Source: Pelobates cultripes
Taxonomy: Eukaryota > Chordata > Amphibia > Anura > Pelobatidae
DNA: 64,000 nt
Reading direction: 5' to 3'
Assembly (NCBI GenBank): GCA_933207985.1
Contig: OW240915.1
Location: 260,198,529 to 260,262,528, forward strand
The notes beneath the pieces are model-generated. The model was not told the origin of the DNA and searched no databases. It saw only the letters and a list, made by a program, of their open reading frames with translations. The translations under genes were made by a program, and so were the position numbers. Shown here piece after piece: positions 1 through 21,872 of this stretch (the first letter of the stretch is position 1; every line of letters begins with the position of its first letter).

Positions 1-384
1 TGAATAACTTATCCAAAGCTTTACTAAGGTCTGATTGGCTGATAATTTTACAGGAATTACAATTTCAACGCTGCGCCAATCAGCATCTCTTCAAAGATGC
101 ATTGAATCAGTGCATCTATGCAGAGCATGGATATGCTGAACGCCAATGCTGGACACTGCAGCATTGACACAGGAAGCACCTCTCATGGTGGTCTGAGTGA
201 CTGCCACTAGAGGTGTTACTAGGCAGTAACTACTGCCTTTTCTCTGAAAAGGCAGTATTTACATTATAAAGGCTGCAAGAACATGCTATAGACATTACAA
301 CGACATTAAGCGGTCATTGTTCTGGTGACTAAATTGTCTCTCTAACTTAATGAAGGAGTTTCTGTGTACAGACCATGCCCCTAC
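1..384. repeat. Dispersed repeat fragment (same family as 20500-20810)
   Basis: Shares blocks such as cagcatctc, gatgcattgaatca, ggaagcacctct and ctctgaaaaggcagt with 20500-20810. It is the body of a T2-like MITE family; its outer left end is off the window. Confidence 0.6.
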
Positions 385-655
385 TTAACCCCTTAAGGAC
401 GGCAGGCGTGCTATGCTGTCCTTGGGGACCTGGCTCTAAACGCTGATGGGCGGCGTAGCACGTCCCCGCCGTTCTATTCTCTAACCTGATCGCTGGCGAT
501 CCCACACCAGCAATCGCGATGGGGGGACTCGCCTGGCATGCTGATCACAAGGACCTCACGATTACATGGACGGAATAGCCGTCCATAACAGTGCCAGCAG
601 GGGGAGTGCCTGGAATGACAGGTAGTCCTCCTGCTGCCTGTAATAAAGTTAAAGT
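385..655. mobile_element. piggyBac-type MITE fragment
   Basis: Begins TTAACCCCTTAAGGAC at 385, identical to the left end of the large piggyBac element at 35393. GC-rich inverted segments with tagcacg/cgtgcta follow. The right end is not certain, so the end coordinate is approximate. Confidence 0.55.
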
Positions 656-702
656 TTAAACACAGTTAGATGTACATTAAAAATGATCAGATACATACAT
701 AT

Positions 703-724
703 ACACACACACACACACACACAC
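703..724. repeat. (AC)n microsatellite
   Basis: About 11 perfect AC units. Confidence 0.95.
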
Positions 725-1164
725 GTATATATTTATGAAATATTTTTACATAATTAGGTCATTTTGTTAATTACAATTCGCAGGACCTGCCTGACAACCC
801 AGGAAGAAATTACAGAGAATTTAATTTGCTAGAACTATATTTAACCCTGTAACTTTCCAAGACACCATAAAACCTGTACATAGGGGGTAATGTTTCACAC
901 GTGAGACATCGCTGAATACAAATGTGTGTAATTTATTGCAGTAAAAGCAAACAGTATTATGACATTCACAGTTGAAATGTCAAGCAGAACAAAAAAAAAC
1001 AAAAAAAAAAAAACACATTTCTTAATTTCTCACATTATTTATATTTTATTCATAGTAAATTGTTTCATAGCTAAATATTTGATGTTTAATGAAAGCCCTA
1101 TTTCTCCTGAATAAAATTTTATATAATAAGTGTAGGTGCACTTAATATAAAAGAGGTGAATTAC

Positions 1165-1641
1165 GGTTTACCAGACATATAGTCAAATTCCAAGTTTTGT
1201 TTACGTTTTATTTTGATCTTTGCCATCCAGGAGTTCAATCACTTGTTTTTGTTTACGCAGCTCTAACCACATCTCTAGCTGTGACTTACACAGCCTCCAT
1301 AAAAATATTTTTTTTTAACCAGATCTTAAAGCACGCTGTGCTTACGTTAAAAGTGATCGCCTGCTCTGTCGTTTGAACTTTAACACACAGGGGAGGCTCC
1401 TGCAGGTTAATAACCTAGCAGGAGATAAATTCTAAATAAAACACACTGTGCAATAAAGGAAGTTTAAAAATTAGATCTCTCTTTACAGGAGTTTCGTGAG
1501 AAGAGGTTTAGTTAGGGATGCATAAACAAATTAAGCCCTAAATGGCATAGAATTGAGCATTGAGGGGGCAGAGGAATGATCTATACACCAAAACTTCTTA
1601 AGTAAGCCAATGTTGTTTGGGTGCTTTGAGTGTTCCTTTAA
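1165..1641. mobile_element. T2/Kolobok-like TTAA MITE in LYPLA1 intron 6
   Basis: Right end reads gagtgttccTTTAA (TTAA 1638-1641). The body (caggagttcaatcactt, ctttacaggag, atctatacaccaaaac) is shared with the complete copy at 17873-18407. The left end is eroded and approximate. The ending fits the TTAAAGGRR terminus published for Xenopus T2 MITEs. Confidence 0.65.
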
Positions 1642-1703
1642 GGATTTAGCAGCCAACATTGTTATCTGGTTCAAACCTGGCACATCCAGGACACAAATTG
1701 CAT

Positions 1704-1728
1704 ACACACACACACACACACACACACA
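1704..1728. repeat. (AC)n microsatellite
   Basis: About 12 perfect AC units just outside the preceding MITE. Confidence 0.95.
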
Positions 1729-2639
1729 ATACTAAATACCACATTCTAAAACGCCTAGAATATAGAGATTTTTACCACTGTGGGTGCCCAAGTATTTGTA
1801 CTCAGCCCCTACAATTGCAGTTTATAGCTGAAAGTCAACAACGAGTTGCAATTGAAAACAAAACCTATTCGATATACTTTTCAGAAATGTGACTGACAAG
1901 CTGTTTATATCAAAGGTTTTCTAAGGGCCACCACTTTATATTTATTTTATGCCAGGTGCATGTTAACGCAAATCCACTGACCAAAACCAAAGATTTCTTT
2001 TCCTTTTTAACTTTAAAAAGAGCTGTCAATATGCCTTTGCAATACTGTATGTAGCAGAGATAATCCACAACTTGCAGGTATCATTAAAAGTAGCAGATTA
2101 GAAGAGTAAATCCAACAGAACAACTGACGTGCAGAAAATGAATACGGTTAATTGCAAATCAAACTGTGTGCCTTCATCCATGCCTAGCAAGTCATAAATG
2201 CATTTCATGCTCACTGCTTCTGATTATTGAAGCATTAAGTGTGTGTAAAAATCAAATTGTAAAAATGCAAATAAAAAAAATAAAAAATACAAATCTATTG
2301 TAAAGTACTTTCTAATGTAGTTCCTTTATCTACCAGCCTGACTACAGTAGGAACAGAGAATACCTTTATCTATTGCCACAGGCTATCATTAGGAATATTG
2401 AGTGTAAGTTAACTATATGGGGTGGTCCTCAAAAGTAAAGTAAAAAAAAAAAAAACATGCAGACACACACTATATACTTATTATAAATGTCACTTTCACA
2501 GTGTATCACATGCATGTGTCTAAGCAGAGGGCTTTAGAAAGCTGTGATGGATCAGATTGATAAATATGAGTTTACATAAGGTATCCCATATAGCTGAAAC
2601 ATTAGTATGCAAGGAAAAAAATAAATAAATAAAAAAATA

Positions 2640-2644
<5 letters not shown>

Positions 2645-2685
<41 letters not shown>
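2645..2685. repeat. (AT)n microsatellite
   Basis: About 20 perfect AT units followed by a T run; lies in LYPLA1 intron 6, close to exon 6. Confidence 0.95.
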
Positions 2686-2689
<4 letters not shown>

Positions 2690-2794
2690 TTTTTTTTTTT
2701 GTTTGTTTTGTTTTCACAAAAAAATGGTTGGACAAAATAAGTTAAACACCACATTAAAAGTAAAATGGAGTTAAAATTTTAAGCACACGCATTA

Positions 2795-13427
<10,633 letters not shown>

Positions 13428-13742
13428 ACACGGGGTGTACCCAGAATCCTCCTCGCACTCCGCGGGTGTCTCGAGACTGTAACGGTGGTTGTGGGCGAAA
13501 GGTGCAGCGGGCGGGGGCGCGCGCACAGTAGTGCCTGTGCCTATCCTTCGATAACCCGGAGCGCGCGCTCGTGAAGGGGAGGGGGGGCGTGTTCTCGACA
13601 CGTCAAGGAGCCACGAGCTCGAGGCACGCCCACCAGACCAGCCTATCGCTTGCTTTTTTTTTTTTTTTATTTATTTATTTATTAAATCAGACCTGGGCTT
13701 GGGACTGGAAGGTAGAATTGGGGCACGAGAGTATGAAGGGTA

Positions 13743-13750
13743 TGACGTCA
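13743..13750. promoter_or_regulatory. CRE/ATF palindrome TGACGTCA, proximal copy
   Basis: Perfect 8-bp TGACGTCA about 316 bp upstream of the LYPLA1 ATG. This is the consensus site for CREB/ATF proteins. Function is inferred from position only. Confidence 0.45.
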
Positions 13751-13856
13751 ACTCGAGCCGTCAATTGATTGGTCGAGCAGATACAGGAAGGCGGAGTCGA
13801 TCCGTCAAACCAGTGTAACGTTTGAAGGGCTTCGGGTAGAAGGCAAAGATGATACG

Positions 13857-13864
13857 TGACGTCA
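13857..13864. promoter_or_regulatory. CRE/ATF palindrome TGACGTCA, distal copy
   Basis: A second perfect TGACGTCA 114 bp further upstream than the first. Two such sites in 120 bp next to a GC-rich promoter are unlikely by chance, but no direct evidence of use exists. Confidence 0.45.
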
Positions 13865-14175
13865 TTATGGGGGTGTGGCCGGCTGTGGGAAACACACACA
13901 CCCTACTTACATTATGGGTGTGTGAGCCTGGAAGGCAGAGCAATGCAAGTCATAGCCCTACCTGTCATCACACACACTGACAAAACGTTGGGATCAGTTT
14001 AATAAAACCAGAGAATTGTTCCCACCCATAACTAGATTATCACAGTGATAGATCTACACTTACTAAGGGATAGTCAAAGACAAAAACATATATCTCAGAT
14101 ACAGCATGTTATATACTGCATACAGCACAGACTGAATAATCACAGCTCGCAATACATGCTGGGGGAACATGTTAA

Positions 14176-14749
14176 TTAAAGGGACACTACAGGCGCCCAC
14201 ACCATTAATCTCATTGAAGTGTTCAGCATGCAGTGTCTGTTCCTTTAACCCTGCGATGTAATTTCAGAGAAGCTGTAGTGTGTTTACATTGCTGGGTTAA
14301 GACTGTCCACCAGACGGACCGTAGAGGCGATTCCTGCAGCTTCGCAGAGTGTGACTCCGTAAACCGACGCTTGACGTGCTCACGCTTTGCGTGATGACAT
14401 CCAGCATGTTGAAAACCCCATAGGAAAGCATTGAGTCAATACTTTCCTATGGGCAAGGACTAATGCTACTAGTTACACGCGTGTTAGAATCCCAGATCGC
14501 GTGGATGTTGGCGAAGGAGGACCACGATCCAGCGCCGAGACCACTTGATCTCATTAAAGTTGTCTGGTTGCAGTGTCCCTGCCCTTTAACCCTCTGGTGT
14601 TTACATTAAAGGGTTAAGTCAGCCTCTAGTGGCTGTTTTTTTTTAACCCTTTACTTGGCAGGGGGCCTTAGACAATCATTTTAGTGCATAAGGAAACTAT
14701 TGCATAAGGAACACACTTTTGTATTCCTAACGCTATAGTGTTCTGTTAA
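14176..14749. mobile_element. T2/Kolobok-like TTAA MITE
   Basis: TTAA 14176-14179 plus AGGGACACTACAGGCGCCC; right end CTATAGTGTTCTGTTAA with TTAA 14746-14749. The interior has gctttcctatggg blocks shared with other copies. Confidence 0.8.
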
Positions 14750-15420
14750 TGGGTAACTCCAACCAGAAAAAAAAGTGTTTTAAAAAACACTTTTTTTCTT
14801 CAGTGTAACTTTTTTTCTATCCTGGTACCTCAGAATACGACAAATAAATAAAAGCACTAAACTCACTTTAAACCAATGTCCAGTTCTCCCTGCAGCCTGA
14901 TACTCCCACATGCTAAATTGGGACAGAAATCAGGGAGGGTCAATTGAGAGGAGAACATGGGCAACATGGTGGGGTGGCCGTGCCGCCAGTGGCAAAAAAG
15001 TGGAGTGGTCATGTGCTTGGAGTAATCTCATGTCTCCCAACTGTCCCGCTTTCAGCAGGATGGTCCTAATATAAGGCTCTTGTCCTGCTGTTCCCTGGTG
15101 CACGTGAACAGTACAGTCCTCAAAGCTCGCATTGTGCAGCAAGGCCATATCAGCAGTGCTCAAGGTCCTCTATGCAGGGGTCAGCCATGAGGCTGTCTGT
15201 GAACTTGGCATGCTTGGTGCCAGGCACTCACACAAAAGTTGTGTCACTAGCTACGTGCCGTCCCCACCAGGTAAGCTGTCTCCTTTTCCGATTCCTTTTC
15301 CAATTCCCCACGCCACGAAGTTGGCAGGTATGCAACCCTTTAAGGGTTCAAGCCCATTTTGAGATGCTCTTCATAACTCACTTTACTATGCCATAGATAT
15401 TATTTACTTTCTTATCTCTC
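14750..15420. other. Intergenic, unassigned
   Basis: Contains a short palindrome (aaaagtgtttt/aaaacactttt near 14770-14800) and otherwise no feature I can identify. Confidence 0.4.
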
Positions 15421-15429
15421 TGGGTAGTA

Positions 15430-15990
15430 TTTTTTTTGTGTGTATTCCTCATTCTCAAGCCCTCTACCAGAGTCCTGGGAGTCTGAGGGTTCTGCGCAGT
15501 ATCTTAGCTGTTCCTAGAACTGCACTCTTCTGGACAGAGATCTCAGATGTCCCTGGAATCTGCTGAATACACTCTCCCAGCTTGGGGATTACAACCCTGA
15601 GTATTCCTATCACAACTGGGACCACTACTGCCTTCACTTACCACATGCTTTCCTGCTCCTCTTTCAGTCCTTGGTATTTGTCCACCATCTGATGTTCCTT
15701 CTTGATTGTATGGTTATTGGGAATTTCCACATCCACCACCACTGCAGTTTTCGGTTACTTATTTACCACCACGATGTCTAGTTAGTTGGCCAATACCTGC
15801 CCTCCTTCCTTCCGGCTAGTGTAAATTCTCTGAGTCCTAGATTTCATTCATTCATCGTGAGGAGTTTCCAGGTTTTGATATTCATGGTGTCCAACTTCTA
15901 TTGGCCAGGTTATTATCCCAGTTAGGTACCTGACGGCTAGTAGGCTGTAAGTTATGATGGCATGGATCTTGTTCTTGCCATTAAGCTGGT
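15430..15990 (-). pseudogene. Non-LTR retrotransposon fragment, C-terminal restriction-like endonuclease region (R2/R4-like)
   Basis: Minus-strand translation, across several stops and frame changes, gives blocks NQLDIVVVNK, KTAVVVDVEIPN, KYQGLKEE, VVPVVIG, IPKLGECIQQIPGTSEISVQ and KSAVLGTAKILRRTLRLPG. These resemble the PD-(D/E)xK-type endonuclease C-terminus of site-specific LINEs common in fish and amphibians. Upstream of them is a weak match to the end of the reverse-transcriptase region (VRYLTGIITWP). The copy is 5'-truncated and dead. The exact clade is not certain. Confidence 0.6.
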
Positions 15991-16423
15991 ACATCAAGAC
16001 CTATTTTACTCTCTGGAGATGCTTAGATGTTGCTGACCTACTTGCCCCTTCCCACAATGAGTTTGGGACAACCGCTAGGGGAAGCAACAAATGGGACGAA
16101 GAAACTGGGGGTCCCTCTAAACCATACCTCCCAACTATCCCTGAACCAACTGGTCTGTCTCAAATTCGGGTTGTTATCCTGCCATCCTAGGTTTGTTCCC
16201 TGTTCACCCACATCTGGGCGCAATAAGAAAATGTCACTAGCATGTGTTCATGTATCTTCACAGTGTGGGGCACCCACCCTGGAATATGCTGAAACTTTGA
16301 TCTAATGGGGCCTGAGTGTGACAGTGTTTATACACATTATGGCTTTCTTTTGTAGTAAAATAAACCTGTTACTTGGTAATGTATAAAGATACACACTTTT
16401 TATTAAATTTAGGTAATTGTTTT

Positions 16424-16770
16424 TAGGGATGTGCATGGGCAAAAAGTTTGGTTCAGCACTTCCGAAATTCGAGACTTCGGCAATTCGGCACTTCCGAAAA
16501 ATTCGGCACTTATGAAATTCGGGACTTCTGCAATTCCCTAACCCTACCCCTAACTTAGGGTTAGGGTTGAGGTTAGGGGTAGGGTTAGGTTATGAGGTAG
16601 GTTTAGGGGTTGGGGTTAGATTCCTGTCATCATTCCCTTAATTTTCCCTCCTTCTCCTGTTTTGCCACTTTTCAGAAATCCAAAGCACTTTGGCACTTCC
16701 GAAATTTGGCACTTCGGGGGTTCGGTTTGGCACTTCTGAAATTCGGACCAAAACTAATTGTACATGTCTA
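16424..16770. mobile_element. hAT-like MITE with telomere-like core, copy 1
   Basis: Ends TAGGGATGTGCATGGG and (reverse) TAGACATGTACAATTAG. Flanks ATTGTTTT/TTTGTTTA resemble a degenerate 8-bp duplication. Inside, runs of CTTCCGAAATTCG-type words flank a palindromic block of CCCTAACCCTACCCC / TTAGGGTTAGGG. The same family sits at 21890-22314. Confidence 0.7.
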
Positions 16771-17299
16771 TTTGTTTAGCTTTTTATTCCAGCAAATTTT
16801 AAATGTATTCTTAATTGTTATTTTGTTAAGGTGATTTTTGCAGCATTAGCTACTGCTGCTGAGCCCTTCTTGAGTGAGCTGACTAATACAGATTTGGATT
16901 AACCCATGACTTATCCTTACTCAGAATGTAATACTCAATTGGAGGCTCAGGTCACGCCGTGGCAGACATTGCAGAAATCTGGGCTTCTGAAAATTATCTG
17001 TCTGTATTGAGATCTGCCAGAGCTCCCCAAGATGCTCGAAGAGAAATGATGATCATAATATTGTTTCATTTTGAGACTGACTCAAAAAACATATTTATTT
17101 GTGGAAACCAAGACATATCAGTTTAACTTCTTAGTGACTGCTGATGTACATCTGAGACACTTTTGCTTATGTGTTTAGTGACTGCTGACGTAACCTGCAC
17201 CCTACTAGATAAGCTAGGGTCATACCTGTAGCGATGGGGAGATCACAAGAACCCCCCAAAAAAGAATGAGTATTATGGCAAAATAGGACCCTGAATATT

Positions 17300-17360
17300 A
17301 TTATTAATAATATTATTTATATAGCGCCAGCAAATTCCGTAGTGCTGTACAATGCGTGGG
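17300..17360. repeat. Dispersed 'TTTATATAGCGCCAGCAAATTCCG' type repeat
   Basis: An attattaataatattat lead-in followed by atttatatagcgccagcaaa and gctgtacaatg. Sister fragments occur near 26880 and 59375. Family not identified. Confidence 0.5.
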
Positions 17361-17872
17361 ACTGTTCTGTCTAACCTGAGATTTTTGGAAGGTATGCAGC
17401 TTGCACAGTCTCCACATACAGTACATACACACATTACTCACACAGCCTCTCTATTCACACAACATACATATCCCTTCCATAGTTGATTCAAATAGAGCCC
17501 CTCACCATAGAACATACACAGCATGTCCATTTACAACATACATACTGTACATACTACATACATCCCTCGTTGGTGGTTGTTAGTAAAAGCTTTGTTGAGA
17601 GCAACTAGGCTTGTCAAAATCATAGCACATTGGTAAAAATAAATAAATGAATAAAAGTCCTGTTACAGCACGCTTTATTTATGCTTCGTTTTCTTTGAGA
17701 AAGAATTTCGGACATTACCTATTTATTTTTACTAAGGATATCTGGACTGTTCAAAATAGAGACATGGATAGTGACTTATTTTCTATGGCCTTCATTGGCT
17801 CGCAGCATTAGGGTAGCAGGTGGGGCTAAAGTTAATTGGAGGAAATCAAAATAGATTAATATATCCTAATTG

Positions 17873-18407
17873 TTAAAGGAACACTATAGTCACCTAAATT
17901 ACTTTAGCTAAATAAAGCAGTTTTAGTGTATAGATCATTCCCCTGCAATTTCACTGCTCAATTCACTGCCATTCAGGAGTTAAATCACTTTGTTTCTGTT
18001 TATGCAGCCCTAGCCACACCTCCCCTGGCCATGAAAAAAAAACTGGTTTCACTTTCAAACAGATGTAATTTACCTTAAATAATTGTATCTCAATCTCTAA
18101 ATTGAACTTTAATCACATACAGGAAGCTCTTGCAGGGTCTAGCAAGCTATTAACATAGCAGGGGATATGAAAATCTTAATTAAACAGAATTTGCAATAAA
18201 GAAAGTCTAAATAGGGCTCTCTTTACAGGAATATTTATGGAAGGCTGTGCAAGTCACATGCAGGGAGGTGTGACTAGGGTTCATAAACAAAGGGATTTAA
18301 CTCCTAAATGGCAGAGGATTGAGCAGTGAGGCTGCAGGGGCATGTTCTATACACCAAAACTGGTTCATTAAGCTAAAGCTGTTCAGGTGACTATATTGTC
18401 CCTTTAA
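17873..18407. mobile_element. T2/Kolobok-like TTAA MITE (complete copy)
   Basis: TTAA 17873-17876 with AGGAACACTATAGTCACC; right end GGTGACTATATTGTCCCTTTAA with TTAA 18404-18407. Terminal inverted repeats are clear. Same subfamily as 1165-1641 and the fragment at 63761-64000. Confidence 0.87.
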
Positions 18408-18520
18408 ATGCCTAACACGTCTAGGATGTAAATACATTTTTGTTAGTTAACACTAACCCTATACCAACCCCCACACTAAGGTTATACCAACTATACTACT
18501 TACCCAATGCTTACTCTACC

Positions 18521-19305
18521 CAGTGATGTACCTTACACGAGGCAAACAAGGCATTTGCCTTGGGTGGCACTTTGCAGGGGGCGGAAAAAAAAGCCGCCCC
18601 AAACACCCAGGTGGATGCCTTGTTTGCCTCGTGTCCTGGGGGGGCTCAAGAGCGGGTCGGCAGCTTCTATCGCGGCGGGCAGCGAGGGAGCATGCTCACC
18701 TGAGCCCTTCCTGCTCAGCTCCCTCGCTTAATGGAGCTGGGAGCCGGAATTTGACGTCACTCCAGCTCCCGGCATCACTAAGCAGCGCGCAAGGGAGCTG
18801 AGCAAGAAGATTAGAGCTCCCTCGCTTCCTAAACTGCCTGTCTGCCTCTTACCTGCCCGCAGAGCAGCCCCTCTGGACTGCAGGTAAGTAATCCACTGCA
18901 GCTCTCCCAGGGAGGCTGGGTGGATTTAAAAAAAATAATAATAATAATCATTTGTCAGTGTTGGGGGAAATGTGTGTCTGTGAGTGAATGTGTGTGTGTC
19001 AGTGAGTGTGCGCGTCTGTTAGTGTGCATCTGTCAGCGAGTGTGAGTCTGTCAGTGTGTGTCTGAGTAATAGTGTGTGTCTGTGTGTCTGTCAGTGTGTC
19101 AAATCAGTGAGTGTTTGTGTATGTCATTGTTTGTCAGTGTATATGAGAATGTGTGTCTGTCTGTCAGTGAAAGTGTGTTTTGGTTAAACAGTATGTGTGC
19201 CAATGACTATATCTTTTAGTGAGTGTATGTCAGTGAATGCATCAGTAAGAAAGTGTCTGTCAGTCAAAGTGCGGCCTTGACAGGTAGGGGTGGCATACAC
19301 CACTG
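18521..19305. mobile_element. Non-autonomous hAT element
   Basis: Ends CAGTGATGTACC and ...GGCATACACCACTG. 8-bp flanks ACTCTACC (18513-18520) and GCTCTACC (19306-19313) differ at one base. Contains an inverted GAGGCAAACAAGGCA motif near the left end and a GT-rich cagtgtgtgtctgt stretch (18950-19190). No transposase. Confidence 0.75.
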
Positions 19306-19313
19306 GCTCTACC

Positions 19314-19380
19314 CCTGTACCTACCCTTAATCTTAATCCTACACTATTCCTAACCCTTAATCTTAACCCTACACTATTCC
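19314..19380. repeat. Degenerate telomere-like minisatellite, left part
   Basis: Repeats of taacccttaatcttaacccta/cactattcc; the array continues at 21209-21400 on the other side of a hAT insertion. Confidence 0.7.
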
Positions 19381-19722
19381 CAGGGCCGGACTGGCCCACC
19401 GGGAAATTTCCCGGTGGGCCGTCGGCACCTGGGGCCGGGCAGACACATGGGTCTGCTGGCGGCCGCTGGAGGAGCAGGGATGGCGGCTGCTGGAGGAGCT
19501 GTTCTGGCGGCCGCTGGAGGATCTGTGCTGTCCCTGCTCCCCCGCCCTCGTGCGCTACTGAATGAGACCGGAAAATTACATCATTTTCCGGTCTCATTCA
19601 GTAGCGCGCTAGGGCGGGGGAGCAGGGACAGCACAGCTCCTCCAGCGGCCGCCATCCCTGCTCCTCCAGCGGCCGCCATCCCTGCTCTCTGCCCTGCATG
19701 ACCCCCCTGGCCCACAGGTAAT

Positions 19723-20435
19723 ATGTGTCATACTGTCTGTGTGTGTGTGTGTGTCATGGTATGTGTGTCTCTGTCATGGTGTGTGTGTCATGGTGGGTGT
19801 GTGTGTGTGTCATGGTATGTGTGTCTGTCATGGTGTGTGTGTGTGTGTGTCATGGTATGTGTGTCTCTGTCATGGTGTGTGTGTGTCATGGTATGTGTGT
19901 CTCTGTCATGGTGTGTGTGTGTGTCATGGTGTGTGTGTCTGTCATGGTGTGTGTGATGGTATGTGTGTCTGTCATGGTGTGTGTGTGTGTGTGTGTCTCT
20001 GTCATGGTATGTGTGTCTCTGTCATGGTGTTTGTGTGTGTCATGGTATGTGTGTCTCTGTCATGGTGTTTGTGTGTGTCATGGTATGTGTGTCTCTGTCA
20101 TGGTGTGTGTGTGTGTCATGGTATGTGTGTCTGTCATGGTGTGTGTGTGTGTCATGGTATGTGTGTCTGTCTGTGGTATGTGTGTCTGTGTGTGTCATGG
20201 TGTGTGTGTGTGTCATGGTATGTGTCTGTCTCTGTCATGGTGTGTGTGTGTCATGATATGTGTGTCTGCATCATGATATGTGTTTGGCATGGTCTGTCTG
20301 TGTCATGGTGTGTGTGTGTGTGTGTCTGGGTCATGGACTGTCTGTCGTGGTATGCGTGTGTCTGTCGTGGTATGCGTGTGTCTGTTGTGGTGTGCGTGTG
20401 TCTCATGGTGTCTGTCATGGTGTGTGTTTTTACTC
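19723..20435. repeat. GT-rich minisatellite with CATGGT punctuation
   Basis: About 700 bp of units like gtgtgtgtcatggtatgtgtgtctctgtcatgg with variable length. Both strand frames are open only because the repeat lacks stops. Confidence 0.9.
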
Positions 20436-20499
20436 ACCTTTTTCTTTTTTTGCCACGCCATGCTGGTCTCCCCTGGACTGGCCCTGCCTCTATGGCTGA

Positions 20500-20810
20500 G
20501 ATCCTCAAGCTTGCCATAGGATTGGCTGCAAAACGCTACACCAATCAGCATCTCCTCATAGAGATGCATTGAATCAATGTATCTCTATGTGGAACCTTCA
20601 GCGTCTCCAGAGCGTGGAGGCCCTGAATGTAGGTGCTACACACTGTGCAGCACTGACACAGGAAGCACCTCTAGTGACCGTCTGAGTGACTGTCACTAGA
20701 GGTGTCACTCTGAAGCAATGTAAACACTGCCTTTTCTCTGAAAAGTCAGTGTTTACATTGAAAAGCCTGCAAGGACAGGCTATAGACACCAGAACCACTA
20801 CATTAAGCTG
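20500..20810. repeat. T2-like MITE body fragment inside the hAT element
   Basis: Shares aatcagcatctc, gatgcattgaatca, ggaagcacctctagtg and ctgccttttctctgaaaag with 1-384 and other copies. Its ends are lost. Confidence 0.6.
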
Positions 20811-21208
20811 TGTGTGTGTGTGTGTGTGCGCGCCTGCTAGTGAGCTTGCTTGCTTGCATGTATGTGTGTGTCTGCTAGTGAGTGAGCTTGTGTGTTTATG
20901 TCAATGAGCTTATGTATATCAGTGAGATTGTTTTTCTATGAGGCTGTGTATCAACGAACTTGTGTGTGTCAGTGAGGTTGTCTGTATTTGCATGTGAGTA
21001 TGCTTACTGTATAATTAAACGTTTTACTATGAAAGGACCAATATTTTATATTAGAAAAAGCAATATATATATATATATATTACTCAATCATCTGTCATGG
21101 CAAGACATAGCCTTACATATTACACGCGACAATATATGGCGCATTGACTTATGGGGCTGGCATATATTTTTTTTTCCAGGGCTGCTTTGTATCCCCAGTC
21201 CGGCCCTG

Positions 21209-21400
21209 ACTATTCCTAACCCTTAATCTAAACCCTACACTATTCCTAATCCTTAATCTAAACCCTACAGTATTCCTAACCCTAAACCAGCATTATTCAA
21301 AATCCAGCATTAACCTTTACCTTACTCTAACTCTAAACCTACAACTAATCATAACCTTACCCTAACCCTACCCTAAACCCAACACTAAACCTAAGGAAAC
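21209..21400. repeat. Degenerate telomere-like minisatellite, right part
   Basis: Units of tattcctaacccttaatctaaaccctacac decaying into taaccctaccctaaaccc. Continuous with 19314-19380 once the hAT insertion is removed. Confidence 0.7.
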
Positions 21401-21872
21401 CCACTGTTTTCCTTCTTTTTTTTTTTTTTTACTGTCAATTCTGATATATAAAAATGACCGCCATCTATCAGTTGCTTTCGTAATTACATTCAATGTTATT
21501 ATGAATGGATCCTGCTTTCCAGCCGATCTTTGGTGGGCAGCTGGTAAAGCCTGGCACAGATCTCAGTCGACTGGGGACAGGCATGGAGATTCTGTCAGGG
21601 TCTATTCAGACCCTGGGTGGTCTCCCTTAACAATCCAGTAGTCCAGAAATACTGTGGCTAACCAATATTGCTCAGTCTCAGCATTATGAATGGAATTAAA
21701 GCTCTGCTTAGAGCTGATCTTTCAGCCTGGGGCCACTAAAAATATTCCCAGCTGATAGAGCGAAGCCCCAGTTATCAATTGATATCCGAAGCTCCCTAGT
21801 TTGAGCAGGGATTTATCAGGTTTTGGTAATCCACTAAATAAACTCTTGTCCTTCAAGTAGCATCATTTGGGA

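Larger units (their letters stand above)
19381..21208. mobile_element. Non-autonomous hAT element (1828 bp) carrying a CATGGT minisatellite
   Basis: Terminal inverted repeats CAGGGCCGGACTGG / CCAGTCCGGCCCTG and a perfect 8-bp target duplication ACTATTCC at 19373-19380 and 21209-21216. Inside, in order: a GC-rich palindrome of roughly 120-bp arms centred near 19575, a GT/CATGGT array, a T2-like MITE fragment (20500-20810), and a gtgtgtgcg / cagtgag region. No transposase frame; the long reading frames are artefacts of the GT repeat. Confidence 0.87.

Noticed and set aside
19725..20572. Long open frames (up to 277 codons) rich in Cys/Val/His
   Set aside because: Produced by the stop-free GT/CATGGT minisatellite in all plus frames; no protein-like composition.
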